From contig NZ_FOPH01000001.1 in the NCBI RefSeq assembly GCF_900113415.1, forward strand, positions 1-64,000: 64,000 nt of DNA. The letters are read 5' to 3'. The translations under genes and the position numbers were made by a program. Below are positions 55,846-64,000 of the stretch, in pieces; position 1 is the first letter of the stretch, and every line of letters begins with the position of its first letter. The notes under the pieces are model-generated. The model made no database searches. It saw only the letters and a program-made list of their open reading frames with translations, and was not told where the DNA came from. The DNA is from Oribacterium sp. WCC10 (GTDB taxonomy: Bacteria; Bacillota; Clostridia; Lachnospirales; Lachnospiraceae).

Positions 55846-56604
55846 GTGGAATATATCAAACCCGAACCAAATAAAAAGAATTATCAGCAGCTTTTGGAGA
55901 AGATCATTGAGACGTGGCAGAAGGATCCGGAAAAGTCAGAGCGAAGGCCACGGCTTCTCATGCATAGCTGTTGCGCACCCTGTTCCAGTGCAGTTCTTGA
56001 CTATCTTTGCCGGTATTTTGACATTACCCTTTTCTACTATAATCCAAACATCTCTACGGAGAAGGAGTTTATGCACAGAGTATCCGAGCTTAAAAGACTT
56101 ATTCATGAGATGGAAATCGATGTTGAGCGCTATGATGAAGATGGCAAACGCCTTGGGGCCGTATCAGTAGTGGTGCCGGATTACGATCATAAGGAATTTC
56201 TTGCCATAGCGAAAGGACATGAAAAGGATCCGGAAAGAGGAGAGAGATGCCATCTTTGTTATCGACAGAGACTGGAAAAGACTGCGGATTATATGGATGA
56301 GATACGTTCAAAGGCAGAAAATGCTGCCGACGGCGAGGTCTTGCCCTATGATTTTTTTTGTACGACACTTACCATTTCTCCGATGAAGTCTGCTCAGATA
56401 CTTAATGAGATAGGCGAAGAGGTTGGAGCCGGTCATGGAGAGAGTTTTCTGCCATCTGATTTCAAGAAAAAGGGCGGATATCAGAGGTCTATAGCACTTT
56501 CAAAGGAATATGATCTGTACAGACAGGACTTTTGCGGATGTGAGTTCTCGAAAGCAGCAAGCGAAAGAGAACGTGCGGAGCGAAAGATGAGAGATGATAA
56601 ATAG
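55846..56604 (+). CDS. queH: Epoxyqueuosine reductase QueH
   Basis: 252 residues from GTG 55846, with AGGAGAAAG upstream. The QueH cysteine pattern is present: HSCCAPCSSAVLDYL (adjacent Cys-Cys plus Cys), RCHLCYRQRLEKTA and DFCGCEFS, ligands of an iron-sulfur cluster and a second metal. The FFCTTLTISPMKSA and KKKGGYQRSIALSKEYDLYRQ blocks are also typical. It catalyses the final step of queuosine formation in tRNA, replacing cobalamin-dependent QueG. Confidence 0.93.
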   Translation: MEYIKPEPNKKNYQQLLEKIIETWQKDPEKSERRPRLLMHSCCAPCSSAVLDYLCRYFDITLFYYNPNISTEKEFMHRVSELKRLIHEMEIDVERYDEDGKRLGAVSVVVPDYDHKEFLAIAKGHEKDPERGERCHLCYRQRLEKTADYMDEIRSKAENAADGEVLPYDFFCTTLTISPMKSAQILNEIGEEVGAGHGESFLPSDFKKKGGYQRSIALSKEYDLYRQDFCGCEFSKAASERERAERKMRDDK

Positions 56605-56800
56605 GGAAATGCTGATTAGCAATTAGTGATATTGGGTGCCGACATTGACTTTGTATCAAAATCCTGTGCAAGAGCAATAAAAGTGGAATTTAGATTTGAT
56701 TCGAGTTATAATCTATTCGGAAAATTGGGCAGTAAATCATTTTCATGATTTATATTTCTCCACGCACATCAAAGAATTATTATTTTTAAGAGGATGGCAA

Positions 56801-57097
56801 ATGGTATCAGGCGAAGTAACCGTAGTAAATGAGTCGGGATTACATCTCAGACCGGCAGGAGTATTGACACAGACCTGCATCAAATATAAGAGTAACATTT
56901 ACCTTTATAACGGTGAAAGGAAAATAGTTGCTAAATCAGTTCTCAATGTTATGGCGGCAGGCGTAAAGAAGGGCGCACATCTCAGAGTTGAGTGTGAAGG
57001 TCCGGATGAACAGGAAGCTCTTCAGGCTGTTATAGAGGCTATTTCTTCAGGACTTGGAGAGGGTGTTGTGTATACCAGCGAGGACAGAGTTTTTTGA
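56801..57097 (+). CDS. HPr-family phosphocarrier protein
   Basis: 98 residues from ATG 56801 (AAGAGG upstream); the longer frame from 56696 is not HPr-like. The phosphorylatable His lies in ESGLHLRPAGVL and the regulatory Ser in VAKSVLNVMAAGVKKG. It carries phosphate from enzyme I to PTS permeases and may signal carbon state through Ser phosphorylation. The usual GIHARPA reads GLHLRPA. No ptsI or hprK lies in the window. Confidence 0.9.
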   Translation: MVSGEVTVVNESGLHLRPAGVLTQTCIKYKSNIYLYNGERKIVAKSVLNVMAAGVKKGAHLRVECEGPDEQEALQAVIEAISSGLGEGVVYTSEDRVF

Positions 57098-57247
57098 TGA
57101 AACTCTAAAATTTTCAGAAACTTGGTATTTTCTGTTATTAAATGACTGATAATGGACGAGATACACCTATAAATTTTTTTCTGAATATTGGTTTGTAAGC
57201 GGGTAACGGGCACTTGTTTGGGGTGTTGGTTATCTGAATTAAAAAAG

Positions 57248-57275
57248 CGCGGCCGGGAGTGAGCTCCCGGCCGCG
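57248..57275 (-). terminator. Terminator of the mrp-like gene (minus strand)
   Basis: CGCGGCCGGGAG (57248-57259) pairs with CTCCCGGCCGCG (57264-57275), a perfect 12-bp stem; the A run at 57241-57246 gives U6 on the minus transcript. Confidence 0.85.
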
Positions 57276-57308
57276 TTCTATATTATTGTATAAAGCCCGG
57301 TCACGAAG

Positions 57309-57347
57309 AAGTACACTGAATGCCGGCATTCAGTGTACTTTTTCTTT
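57309..57347 (+). terminator. Perfect 32-bp palindrome, terminator of the HPr-like gene
   Basis: AAGTACACTGAATGCC is followed at once by its exact inverse complement to 57340, then TTTCTTT. It faces the mrp terminator head on. Confidence 0.75.
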
Positions 57348-57350
57348 AGT

Positions 57351-57364
57351 GACACTCACGTCAT
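57351..57364 (+). repeat. Solo end of the GACACTCACGTCAT repeat
   Basis: Perfect GACACTCACGTCAT, directly next to the 3' end of the mrp-like gene. Confidence 0.55.
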
Positions 57365-57368
57365 ATGA

Positions 57369-58229
57369 TTACAGTTCCTCAATAGCTTTTACAGCGTCCT
57401 TTAACTCAGGAAGCTCGATGGCTTCTACAGCACCGGCGTCCATATATGCCGAATTCTTAGGATCCATAGGAAGCTTTGCAAGTACCTTCAGATTGTGCTC
57501 GGCAGCTACTTCATCGATGTGGCTCTCGCCGAAGACATTGATCTGTTCGCCGCAGTGAGGACACTTAAGGTAGGACATGTTCTCGATGAGACCGATGATT
57601 GGTACATTCATCTTGGCTGCCATGTTAACTGCCTTTGTTACGATCATGGAAACAAGCTCCTGAGGAGATGTCACGATGATGATTCCATCTACAGGAAGTG
57701 ACTGGAATACGGTAAGAGGTACATCGCCTGTTCCTGGTGGCATATCTACGAACATGAACTCTATATCCTTCCAGTTAACCTCTGACCAGAACTGCTTTAC
57801 AGCCTGTGCGATGAGTGAACCTCTCCAGATGATAGGATCTGTCTCATTCTCCAGAAGGAGATTGGCTGAAATGATCTCGATACCGTTGGCTGACTTGTCA
57901 GGGATCATTAACTTTCCGTCAATAGTTACACCTACACCGTCATTGGCAAGACCGAAGGCCTTAGGGATTGATGGTCCTGTGATATCTGCATCAAGGATAG
58001 CAGTTTTGAAACCGTCCTTGTTTGTTGCTGAAGCAAGAAGAGATGTTACTGTAGACTTACCTACACCACCCTTGCCGGAAACAATACCGATAACTTTTTT
58101 TACGCTGCATCCATCAGCGAGTTTTGCTTTAAGATCCGGAGCTGCTCCGTTACGGGAAGGACAGTCGCTGCCGCAGGAACTGCAATTGTTGTTGCATGAA
58201 CCGGGTGTCTGGTTTTCTAATTCTGCCAT
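57369..58229 (-). CDS. Mrp/NBP35-family iron-sulfur cluster carrier ATPase
   Basis: 286 residues. A Cys-rich head (CNNNCSSCGSDC) precedes the deviant Walker A GIVSGKGGVGKST, then DADITGPSIPKAFG, VDMPPGTGDVPLTV and a C-terminal C-x2-C (LKCPHCGE) that binds a bridging cluster between two subunits. Known: these proteins hold and deliver 4Fe-4S clusters. Here it would supply nearby iron-sulfur enzymes such as the aconitase-family genes at 60774 and 62954, although no operon links them. The minus-strand terminator at 57248 closes it. Confidence 0.94.
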   Translation of the reverse strand: MAELENQTPGSCNNNCSSCGSDCPSRNGAAPDLKAKLADGCSVKKVIGIVSGKGGVGKSTVTSLLASATNKDGFKTAILDADITGPSIPKAFGLANDGVGVTIDGKLMIPDKSANGIEIISANLLLENETDPIIWRGSLIAQAVKQFWSEVNWKDIEFMFVDMPPGTGDVPLTVFQSLPVDGIIIVTSPQELVSMIVTKAVNMAAKMNVPIIGLIENMSYLKCPHCGEQINVFGESHIDEVAAEHNLKVLAKLPMDPKNSAYMDAGAVEAIELPELKDAVKAIEEL

Positions 58230-58332
58230 ATATCTAAACTCCTTTCGGCACCTTTTGTACTTAGTGTTCGTGGTGCTTCGAAATATAAGCGGAATCTCTT
58301 TGATAGCGCTTAATGAATAATTCTACCATAGA

Positions 58333-58364
58333 AAAAAGCCCTCGTCCATGAGACGACGGCTTTT
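58333..58364 (-). terminator. Terminator downstream of the LysR gene (minus strand)
   Basis: AAAAGCC-CTCGTC (58334-58346) pairs with GACGA-CGGCTTTT (58352-58364); on the minus strand it is followed by U6. Confidence 0.65.
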
Positions 58365-58381
58365 AGATTGCACAAAATTTT

Positions 58382-58470
58382 ATGACGTGAGTGTTCAGCA
58401 ACACATTGCACACGAATATGTGCGTTAGCGCTAATCAGTGAGTGGCAAATACTTTTGACACTCACGTCAT
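58382..58470 (+). repeat. Fullest copy of the GACACTCACGTCAT-end repeat (89 bp)
   Basis: ATGACGTGAGTGT (58382-58394) and ACACTCACGTCAT (58458-58470) are perfect 13-bp inverted ends. Inside are CACACGAATATGTGCG and a TTAGCGCTAA palindrome. It carries no open frame, like a miniature transposable or REP-type element. Confidence 0.8.
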
Positions 58471-58509
58471 TTTATTAATCTGAACAGTTCTTCATTGGAT
58501 AGAGATTTA

Positions 58510-58738
58510 ATCAGGAACAGGAGGGCAGCCATTTAAAATCGGGGCCCTTCATCGGAAAAATCTGTAACAGACCCCCTAAGATAAATTAAGCCCTCACCAA
58601 TCGTCAAAGTTTTCCTGATGAAAACTTTGACGTTGGCGAGGGGTATAAGGAAAAGTTACTAAATTTATCTAAAGGGTTCTGTTACGATTTTTCACGACTC
58701 AGCTTTACGGTTTTAAATGGCTGCCTTCCTGTTCTGAT
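58510..58738 (+). repeat. 229-bp near-perfect palindromic element
   Basis: The outer arms ATCAGGAACAGGAGGGCAGCC-ATTTAAAA (58510-58539, shown in two parts) and TTTTAAATGGCTG-CCTTCCTGTTCTGAT (58711-58738) are inverted copies with two differences. The middle arms GAAAAATC..GTAACAGA..GATAAATT are also inverted, and the centre is CGTCAAAGTTTTC / GAAAACTTTGACG. It would fold into one long hairpin. There is no coding capacity. Confidence 0.8.
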
Positions 58739-58770
58739 CAGAATTCAATGCTCCGCTGAAATTGTTACAA

Positions 58771-59655
58771 TTAATCCAATACACTGAGGAAAGCATCAAG
58801 AGACTTTGAAGTGTTTCCTGAATTGAAAACAAAACCGATGTTTCTTGACGGGATAGGAAGCTGTAAAGGCAATTCAATAAGTGAACCTTCATCAAGTTCC
58901 TTCTGAACCAGCTCACGAACTACACAGCTTACACCGATGCCGATCTTGGCGAACTCGATGAGAAGGTCCATGGTTGTGACCTCAAGAATCTGAGAAGGCT
59001 CAATGTTCATGGCCTTGAAATAGTCATCTATGTGTCGTCTAGTCATGTTGTTCTGATCGAGAAGCATGAGATTTGCCTCTTCGAAGACATTGAAATCAGG
59101 ACCGCAGATGGATTTGAGATTCTCAAGATACTGAGGAGTTGCAACGAAAACATCGTGAATCTGTCTTGAGTGAACAAAACGCATCTCAGGGCGTCTTGAC
59201 TTAGGCTCTGCAGTAAGACCTACATCAAGCTTTTTGGCTTCGATAAGACCGAGTGTAGTTGCAGTTGCCTGAGTGTTGATGGATACACGGATATTCGGGA
59301 ACTTCTCCATGAACTTCTGAAGATACGGGAGAAGAATGTAACGGCAGAGTGTAGTGGAAACACCGATCTGGATGTGTCCGATATTGAACTCCTTCATGCG
59401 CTTAAGTTCAACTTCGGCATTATTGATATTGTCAAAGGCATCCTTGATATACTTATAGAGTATCTGTCCCTCTTCAGTCAGAGTAACTCCTCGTGAGTTA
59501 CGATTGAACAGCTTGGTGTCGAGACCATCCTCGAGTTTGACTATGGACTTGGAAATCGCCGGCTGTGAAATATAAAGTTTCTTTGCAGCCTTGGAAATGT
59601 TGCCGCAGCTTGCAACTTCGTAGAAGATCTTGTAGCCTGATAAATTCTGATCCAT
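58771..59655 (-). CDS. LysR-family transcriptional regulator
   Basis: 294 residues. The N-terminal winged helix-turn-helix (FYEVASCGNISKAAKKLYISQPAISKSIVKLEDGLDTKLFNRNSRGVTLTEEG in the usual order) is followed by a linker helix and a periplasmic-binding-like effector domain (HIQIGVSTTLCRYILLPYL..., GLTAEPKSRRPEMRFVHS). It is transcribed away from the leuDC genes across a 449-base gap, the usual layout for a LysR protein controlling its divergent neighbours, so it may sense a leucine-pathway or related acid intermediate. The effector is unknown. Confidence 0.93.
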   Translation of the reverse strand: MDQNLSGYKIFYEVASCGNISKAAKKLYISQPAISKSIVKLEDGLDTKLFNRNSRGVTLTEEGQILYKYIKDAFDNINNAEVELKRMKEFNIGHIQIGVSTTLCRYILLPYLQKFMEKFPNIRVSINTQATATTLGLIEAKKLDVGLTAEPKSRRPEMRFVHSRQIHDVFVATPQYLENLKSICGPDFNVFEEANLMLLDQNNMTRRHIDDYFKAMNIEPSQILEVTTMDLLIEFAKIGIGVSCVVRELVQKELDEGSLIELPLQLPIPSRNIGFVFNSGNTSKSLDAFLSVLD

Positions 59656-60104
59656 GTGAGATACCTTCTTTCTTTTGGGGTCTGCCAGCCCATTGAGATT
59701 TCGTTTTGCGAAGGGCTGATACTGTATGCCGTGTTATCGGGTGAAACCTGAAACATCCGCTATGATGATGGAAATGATGACTGCAATTGATAAGTACGCA
59801 GCAAGTGTCGATATATGTTTTTGAGATGGTGAACAGAATCAGACTCTGTAACGCTTTAACTCTTTGCAGTATCAAATTATCAGTACTATAACACACATCT
59901 GTGTCATAACACAAGATTATAATTAATGAGATATTGAACAGATATTAAGAATAGTGGTGAAGATAACCGTCAAATGTGATAACTATTGAGTATAATAATC
60001 ATCAAAAACATATATTAGAATTATATAAGCACAGATGATATAGTGGGATTATCAAAACTGTTTGTGCATTTTTCTACTATAATATATTCATACAGGAGAA
60101 AAAT
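59656..60104. promoter_or_regulatory. Divergent regulatory gap between lysR and leuD
   Basis: It is AT-rich. A TATAAT at 60078-60083 lies 21 bases before leuD but has no good -35 box at the right distance, as expected for an activator-dependent promoter. I could not fix a specific T-N11-A LysR box among the many AT-rich candidates. No gene is present. Confidence 0.4.
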
Positions 60105-60572
60105 ATGGGAAAAGTGTTTAAATATGGAAAAGATGTTGATACAGATCAGATCATAGCATCACAGTATCTGCTTTATCCGACTATAGATGAGATGAAAGAG
60201 CATACATTTGAGTCACTGGACTCTGAATTTGTGGCCAATGTCAAACCCGGGGACTTCATCGTTGCGGATGAAAATTTCGGCTGCGGTTCCTCAAGAGAGC
60301 AGGCGCCGGCAGTGCTTAAGGCATGCGGGATCAAGGCAGTGCTGGCAAAGTCATTTGCACGTATTTTCTATCGTAATTCTATCAATCTTGGCGTGCCTGT
60401 CATCGTTTGCAGCGAGGTTTATGACCATGTTGAGCGTGGAGATGAACTGGAACTCAATATGGAAGAGGGCTATGTGGAAGTAAAGGGTGTAAAGTATGCC
60501 TGCACCAAAGTGCCTGCTTATATGAAAGATATTCTGGATCAGGGAGGACTCCTTAAATCACTTGATAAGTGA
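60105..60572 (+). CDS. leuD: 3-isopropylmalate dehydratase-type small subunit (first copy)
   Basis: 155 residues; CAGGAG precedes the ATG. Swivelling domain signatures: GKDVDTDQIIASQYLLYP, GDFIVADENFGCGSSREQAPAVLKACGI and SFARIFYRNSINLGVPVI. The substrate-loop after DTDQII reads YLLY. In archaeal-type enzymes this loop helps decide between isopropylmalate, homoaconitate and similar acids. It pairs with the large subunit 200 bases downstream, although a 124-bp repeat element separates them. Confidence 0.92.
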   Translation: MGKVFKYGKDVDTDQIIASQYLLYPTIDEMKEHTFESLDSEFVANVKPGDFIVADENFGCGSSREQAPAVLKACGIKAVLAKSFARIFYRNSINLGVPVIVCSEVYDHVERGDELELNMEEGYVEVKGVKYACTKVPAYMKDILDQGGLLKSLDK

Positions 60573-60589
60573 TGTAAGGTGTTTGCTTA

Positions 60590-60713
60590 GGGAAACGCTG
60601 ATTAAAGCCGTTTCCCGAGGCCGGATTTTCGGTGCGAAGCATCGGTTTTCTTTGGGAATCCGTGTCCCTGCGCCGGAGGTTCTTAGGAAAAACCGAGTTA
60701 ATCAACGTTTCCC
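60590..60713 (+). repeat. 124-bp element with 16-bp inverted ends between leuD and leuC
   Basis: GGGAAACGCTGATTAA (60590-60605) and TTAATCAACGTTTCCC (60698-60713) are inverted with one difference. A related end, GGGAAATGCTGATTA, lies at 56604 just after queH. No coding capacity. Confidence 0.65.
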
Positions 60714-60773
60714 CTGGATATTTGATTACTGCTTACGGACAATCATTATAACGGGGCAGAATGGAGAAGTTTT

Positions 60774-62021
60774 ATGGGAATGACTATAGCTGAAAAGATA
60801 ATTGCAAGAGCGGCAAAGGTTCAAGAAGCTCACGCAGGTAACATATATGTGGTGGAACTTGACCATCTAATGAGTAATGATGGCACCACCCACCTTACTA
60901 TAGATATGTTCAACAAACTGAAGAATAAAAAGATCTATGATAAGTCAAAGCTTGTTTGGATAGTGGATCACAATGTTCCCTGCGACAGTCCGAAGACCGC
61001 CGCATCACAGAAGAAGATGCGCGATTTTGCAAAGGAGCATGGCATTACCTTCCATGAAGGTGACGGAATCTGTCATGAGCTTATGATTGAGAAGTATGTC
61101 AATCCAAAGGAGCTTATATTTGGCGCAGACAGTCACACCTGCTCTTATGGTGAGCTTGGTGCTTTCGGAACAGGCGTCGGATGTACCGACTACCTTTACG
61201 CCATGGTTACAGGAAAGTCATGGGTGCTTTGCCCGGAGACTTTGAGATTTAACTTTACGGGAGCTCTTCAGAATGGTGCAACCGCAAGAGATCTCATTCT
61301 TACCATCATCGGTCGTATCGGTGCCAACGGTGCAAACTACAAGGCGATGGAGTTTGCGGGACCCGGTATGAAGAATCTGACGATGTCCGACAGAATCTGT
61401 ATCTGCAATCTCTGCGTTGAGGCCGGAGCAAAGACAGCTCTTATGGAAGTCGACGATATAGCAAAAGCATATCTCAAAGAGCATGGACGTGAGGAGGCGG
61501 ATGGTTTCGTAAGTGATGAGGATGCTGTATTCGAGAAGGTCTATGACATTGACCTCTCGGAGATAGTTCCGGTGGTTGCAAAACCTCATTTTGTTGATAA
61601 TGTTTCTCCGGTTAAGGAAGCAGGCGAAGTTAAGATTAATGAAGCCTTTTTGGGATCATGCAACAATGGACGAATCGAGGATCTGAGACTTGGCGCTTCT
61701 ATCATAAAGGGAAAGAAAGTGGCAGAAGGTGTGAGATTCCTTGTCTCTCCGGCAAGCCGTGATGTCTATGATCAGGCTATGGAAGAGGGAATCATCGAGA
61801 CATTTATGGATGCAGGAGCCATTGTGGTGAATCCGAACTGCAGTGTCTGTTGGGGAAGCTGCCAGGGTGTGATAGGTGAGGGCGAGGTTCTTATCAGCAC
61901 GGGAACCCGTAATTTCAAGGGTAGAGCGGGAGACAAGAACTCCTTTGTATATCTTGGGTCAGCGGCAACAGTAACGGCTTCTGCTGTGGCAGGAAAGATC
62001 GTAAAAGCAGATATGATATGA
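60774..62021 (+). CDS. leuC: 3-isopropylmalate dehydratase-type large subunit (first copy)
   Basis: 415 residues; GGAGAAG lies 6 bases before the ATG. Aconitase-superfamily marks: WIVDHNVPCDSPKTA, HEGDGICHELMIEKY, FGADSHTCSYGELGAFGTGVG with the first cluster Cys, GSCNNGRIEDLRLGA and NPNCSVCWGSCQGV with the other cluster cysteines (C-x2-C). It isomerises or dehydrates a branched 2- or 3-hydroxy dicarboxylic acid, in leucine synthesis if it is true LeuC. At 415 residues it is the archaeal-type short form. Confidence 0.93.
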   Translation: MGMTIAEKIIARAAKVQEAHAGNIYVVELDHLMSNDGTTHLTIDMFNKLKNKKIYDKSKLVWIVDHNVPCDSPKTAASQKKMRDFAKEHGITFHEGDGICHELMIEKYVNPKELIFGADSHTCSYGELGAFGTGVGCTDYLYAMVTGKSWVLCPETLRFNFTGALQNGATARDLILTIIGRIGANGANYKAMEFAGPGMKNLTMSDRICICNLCVEAGAKTALMEVDDIAKAYLKEHGREEADGFVSDEDAVFEKVYDIDLSEIVPVVAKPHFVDNVSPVKEAGEVKINEAFLGSCNNGRIEDLRLGASIIKGKKVAEGVRFLVSPASRDVYDQAMEEGIIETFMDAGAIVVNPNCSVCWGSCQGVIGEGEVLISTGTRNFKGRAGDKNSFVYLGSAATVTASAVAGKIVKADMI

Positions 62022-62220
62022 AATCAAAGCTGAAGCTTGGACGAGATGATTCAGGAGCCTATCACACTTTTGGACGTAAGATCATAAGAAGTATAAAGGT
62101 ATGATATTGATCCTATAGATGCTGATTTAAAAGACGTGTTTTTGACGGATTTTGAATACCGGATGTATAGGCAGTATTTATGAATCCCGATTGCAATTAG
62201 ATAAAAAATGGAGGTTTTGA

Positions 62221-62712
62221 ATGGCTTCATTTACCGGAAAAGTTTTTGTACTGGGAGATGATATCGATACGGACATCATCATTCCTACAGAGTATCTTGC
62301 ATTAAAATCAATAGAAGATATGAGACCTTATGGGTTCTACCCGCTTCGGCCGGAGCTGCCTTCTCTGATCAAGCCCGGGGATATCATAGTTGCGGGCAGC
62401 AACTTCGGTTGCGGTTCATCGAGAGAGCAGGCACCGGAAGTGATAAAGGCACTGGGGGTCAAATGTGTGGTGGCGAAGTCATTTGCACGAATCTTCTACA
62501 GAAATTCCATCAATAACGGACTGCTTCTCATAGAGAACAGTGATATACAGGATAAGATCAAAGAGGGCGACGAGCTTACAGTGGAGCCTGGCAAGGAACT
62601 GGTTCTCAATGGGGAAGCTTTTAAAATAGGTTCGCTGCCTGACAATCTCATGGATATCCTGAATGATGGCGGGCTTGTAAACGCCATGAAGAAGAGAAAC
62701 GGTGTCAGATGA
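62221..62712 (+). CDS. leuD: 3-isopropylmalate dehydratase-type small subunit (second copy)
   Basis: 163 residues; GGAGGTTT precedes the ATG. Same family as the gene at 60105: GDDIDTDIIIPTEYLALKS, GDIIVAGSNFGCGSSREQAPEVIKALGV and SFARIFYRNSINNGLLLI. Its substrate loop is YLAL, not YLLY, so the two pairs probably act on different acids. The large subunit partner starts 241 bases downstream; that gap holds no visible gene. Confidence 0.92.
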   Translation: MASFTGKVFVLGDDIDTDIIIPTEYLALKSIEDMRPYGFYPLRPELPSLIKPGDIIVAGSNFGCGSSREQAPEVIKALGVKCVVAKSFARIFYRNSINNGLLLIENSDIQDKIKEGDELTVEPGKELVLNGEAFKIGSLPDNLMDILNDGGLVNAMKKRNGVR

Positions 62713-62953
62713 TGTGATGGCTAAGCCGTGGATGTTCACGTTTTGGTTAAATGGATTATCGCTGAACTGGTATTAGATTATTGACCTGAATTTTTCTGTT
62801 GTCATGTGTCCGGCATAGGAGTCATGTTGGATACGGATTTAAAAACATTAAGCGGCTTATACCGATACATGTATGTAAGATTTACAGACGGAAAAGCGGC
62901 AGTTGCAGATGGGAGAGAATCACGGGTCAGATTCGTTATATTTTGGAGGAAGC

Positions 62954-64000
62954 ATGGGAGCGACGCTTATTGAGAAGATCATCAGAAGAAATGTTCATGA
63001 TGATAATGTTAAGGCCGGAGACATCGTCTTCGTGAAGCCGGATCGCGTTATGATACACGACATTTTCATCCCTTTTGTTGCGGACAAGTTTCGGGAGATG
63101 GGATTTAAGAAGGTTTGGGACCCTGAGAAGGTGGTCATCATCTATGATCATATGGTGCCGGCAAGTCAGGTTGACGATACGAGACATTTCAGAATCGGAG
63201 ATGCATTTGCCAAAGAGCAGGGCATAGAGCATATACACAGAGCTGACGGTGTATGTCATCAGCTCATGCCGGAGCTTCGTTATGCAACGCCGGGAGATGT
63301 GGTTTTCGGTACAGATTCCCATACGGTGACCTACGGCGGAGTGGGAGCCTTTTCAACAGGCATAGGATACACGGAGATGGCGGGGATTCTGGGAACCGGA
63401 GAGCTTTGGATAAAGGTGCCGGAGACCATCAGAGTCAATGTCAACGGTAAGCTGCCTTATGGCGTAACCTCAAAGGATGTGATACTTACTATCATAGGGG
63501 ATCTCACTGCAGCAGGTGCTACATACAAGTCAATGGAGTTTGCCGGAGATACATTCGATGCGATGTCTGTTTCCGAGAGACTCACCATGGCAAACATGAC
63601 TATTGAAGCCGGAGCAAAATGCGGACTTTTCTACGCAGACGAGAAGACCGCTGAGTTTTCGGGAGTTCTCTGTGATGAAGCGCACGGATGCTTCAAGGAT
63701 GAAGGAGACGGAGACTATGCAGAGGTTCTCAACTACAAGGCGGAGGATTTTGTGCCGGTAGCGGCATGTCCGTCTCAGGTAGACAAGATAAGGCCGATCT
63801 CGGAACTTAAGGATATAAAGATCGATCAGGTGTTTATCGGTTCATGTACGAACGGTCGTCTCGAAGATTTGAGAGCCGCGGCTGAGATACTGAAGGGAAA
63901 GCATGTGGCACCGTATGTAAAGCTCATCATAACTCCGGCAAGCCGTTCGATCTACATAAAGGCTGTACAGGAAGGACTCATGAAAATCTTCAATGATGCC
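62954..64000 (+). CDS. leuC: 3-isopropylmalate dehydratase-type large subunit (second copy, cut by window end)
   Basis: It starts at ATG 62954, with GGAGGA 4 bases upstream, and stays open for 349 codons to the window edge. It begins MGATLIEKIIRRNVHDD. Family marks: YDHMVPASQVDDTRHF, HRADGVCHQLMPE, FGTDSHTVTYGGVGAFSTGIG and GSCTNGRLEDLRAAAE. In the first copy the third block reads ADSHTCSYG, but here it is TDSHTVTYG as in many LeuC and homoaconitase proteins. It partners the small subunit at 62221. The remaining cluster cysteines lie beyond the window. Confidence 0.92.
   Translation, partial: MGATLIEKIIRRNVHDDNVKAGDIVFVKPDRVMIHDIFIPFVADKFREMGFKKVWDPEKVVIIYDHMVPASQVDDTRHFRIGDAFAKEQGIEHIHRADGVCHQLMPELRYATPGDVVFGTDSHTVTYGGVGAFSTGIGYTEMAGILGTGELWIKVPETIRVNVNGKLPYGVTSKDVILTIIGDLTAAGATYKSMEFAGDTFDAMSVSERLTMANMTIEAGAKCGLFYADEKTAEFSGVLCDEAHGCFKDEGDGDYAEVLNYKAEDFVPVAACPSQVDKIRPISELKDIKIDQVFIGSCTNGRLEDLRAAAEILKGKHVAPYVKLIITPASRSIYIKAVQEGLMKIFNDA

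Noticed and set aside
57676-58320. 214-codon plus-strand open frame
   Set aside because: Antisense shadow of the Mrp-family gene, whose Walker motifs fix the true strand.
62713-62953. Possible small gene between leuD and leuC (second pair)
   Set aside because: Open frames there have no ribosome site and no protein-like composition.

Overview
The window reads as a chromosome segment of an anaerobic Firmicute of the family Lachnospiraceae (Butyrivibrio/Roseburia-like). This is inferred from moderate GC content, strong AGGAGG-type ribosome binding sites, and a gene set typical of that family: type III glutamine synthetase, LL-diaminopimelate aminotransferase, a GlnRS of its own, QueH, DUF3810 and a CIRCE-controlled groESL. 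No rRNA, tRNA or CRISPR array was recognised.

Layout. 1-350 is the left end of an IS110-family element that runs off the window, with its non-coding (bridge RNA type) end inside. 353-11020 holds membrane and secreted proteins of uncertain role, an M14 carboxypeptidase, an EAL-PAS-degenerate GGDEF protein and glnS. 11161-24358 is a nitrogen-assimilation island: asnB (minus), then dapL, glnA, an ANTAR RNA-binding regulator, glnN (GSIII) and gltB. The leaders of asnB, dapL and glnN each carry a hexaloop hairpin (loop A-N-N-G-N-N) that overlaps the left arm of a terminator-like hairpin, as expected for ANTAR antitermination. The leaders of glnA and gltB instead share a second, larger conserved RNA fold that I do not recognise. 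24480-34256 holds pyridoxal kinase, YggS, a lipid kinase, a MATE exporter, groESL and a fused symporter. 35043-39742 is a MacAB-like exporter, followed by a clostripain-like protein that has lost both catalytic residues, then guaB and nadE.

46762-51892 is a compact peptide export locus: a 56-residue double-glycine precursor with a predicted product of only 10 residues, a short HlyD-like adaptor, a C39-peptidase ABC transporter and a second NHLM-type ABC transporter. No maturation enzyme lies nearby. 52063-58229 is housekeeping (rRNA methyltransferase, argF, rpoD, queH, an HPr-like protein, an Mrp ATPase). 58771-64000 is a LysR regulator divergent from two tandem aconitase-family small/large subunit pairs (leuD-leuC-leuD-leuC, the last one cut by the window end).

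Intergenic DNA is rich in small palindromic elements. A family with GACACTCACGTCAT-type ends occurs about nine times. A 229-bp near-palindrome, a 124-bp element with 16-bp inverted ends and a cluster of hairpins flanked by direct repeats are also present. Functions rest on protein motifs and gene context read by eye; no database search was possible.
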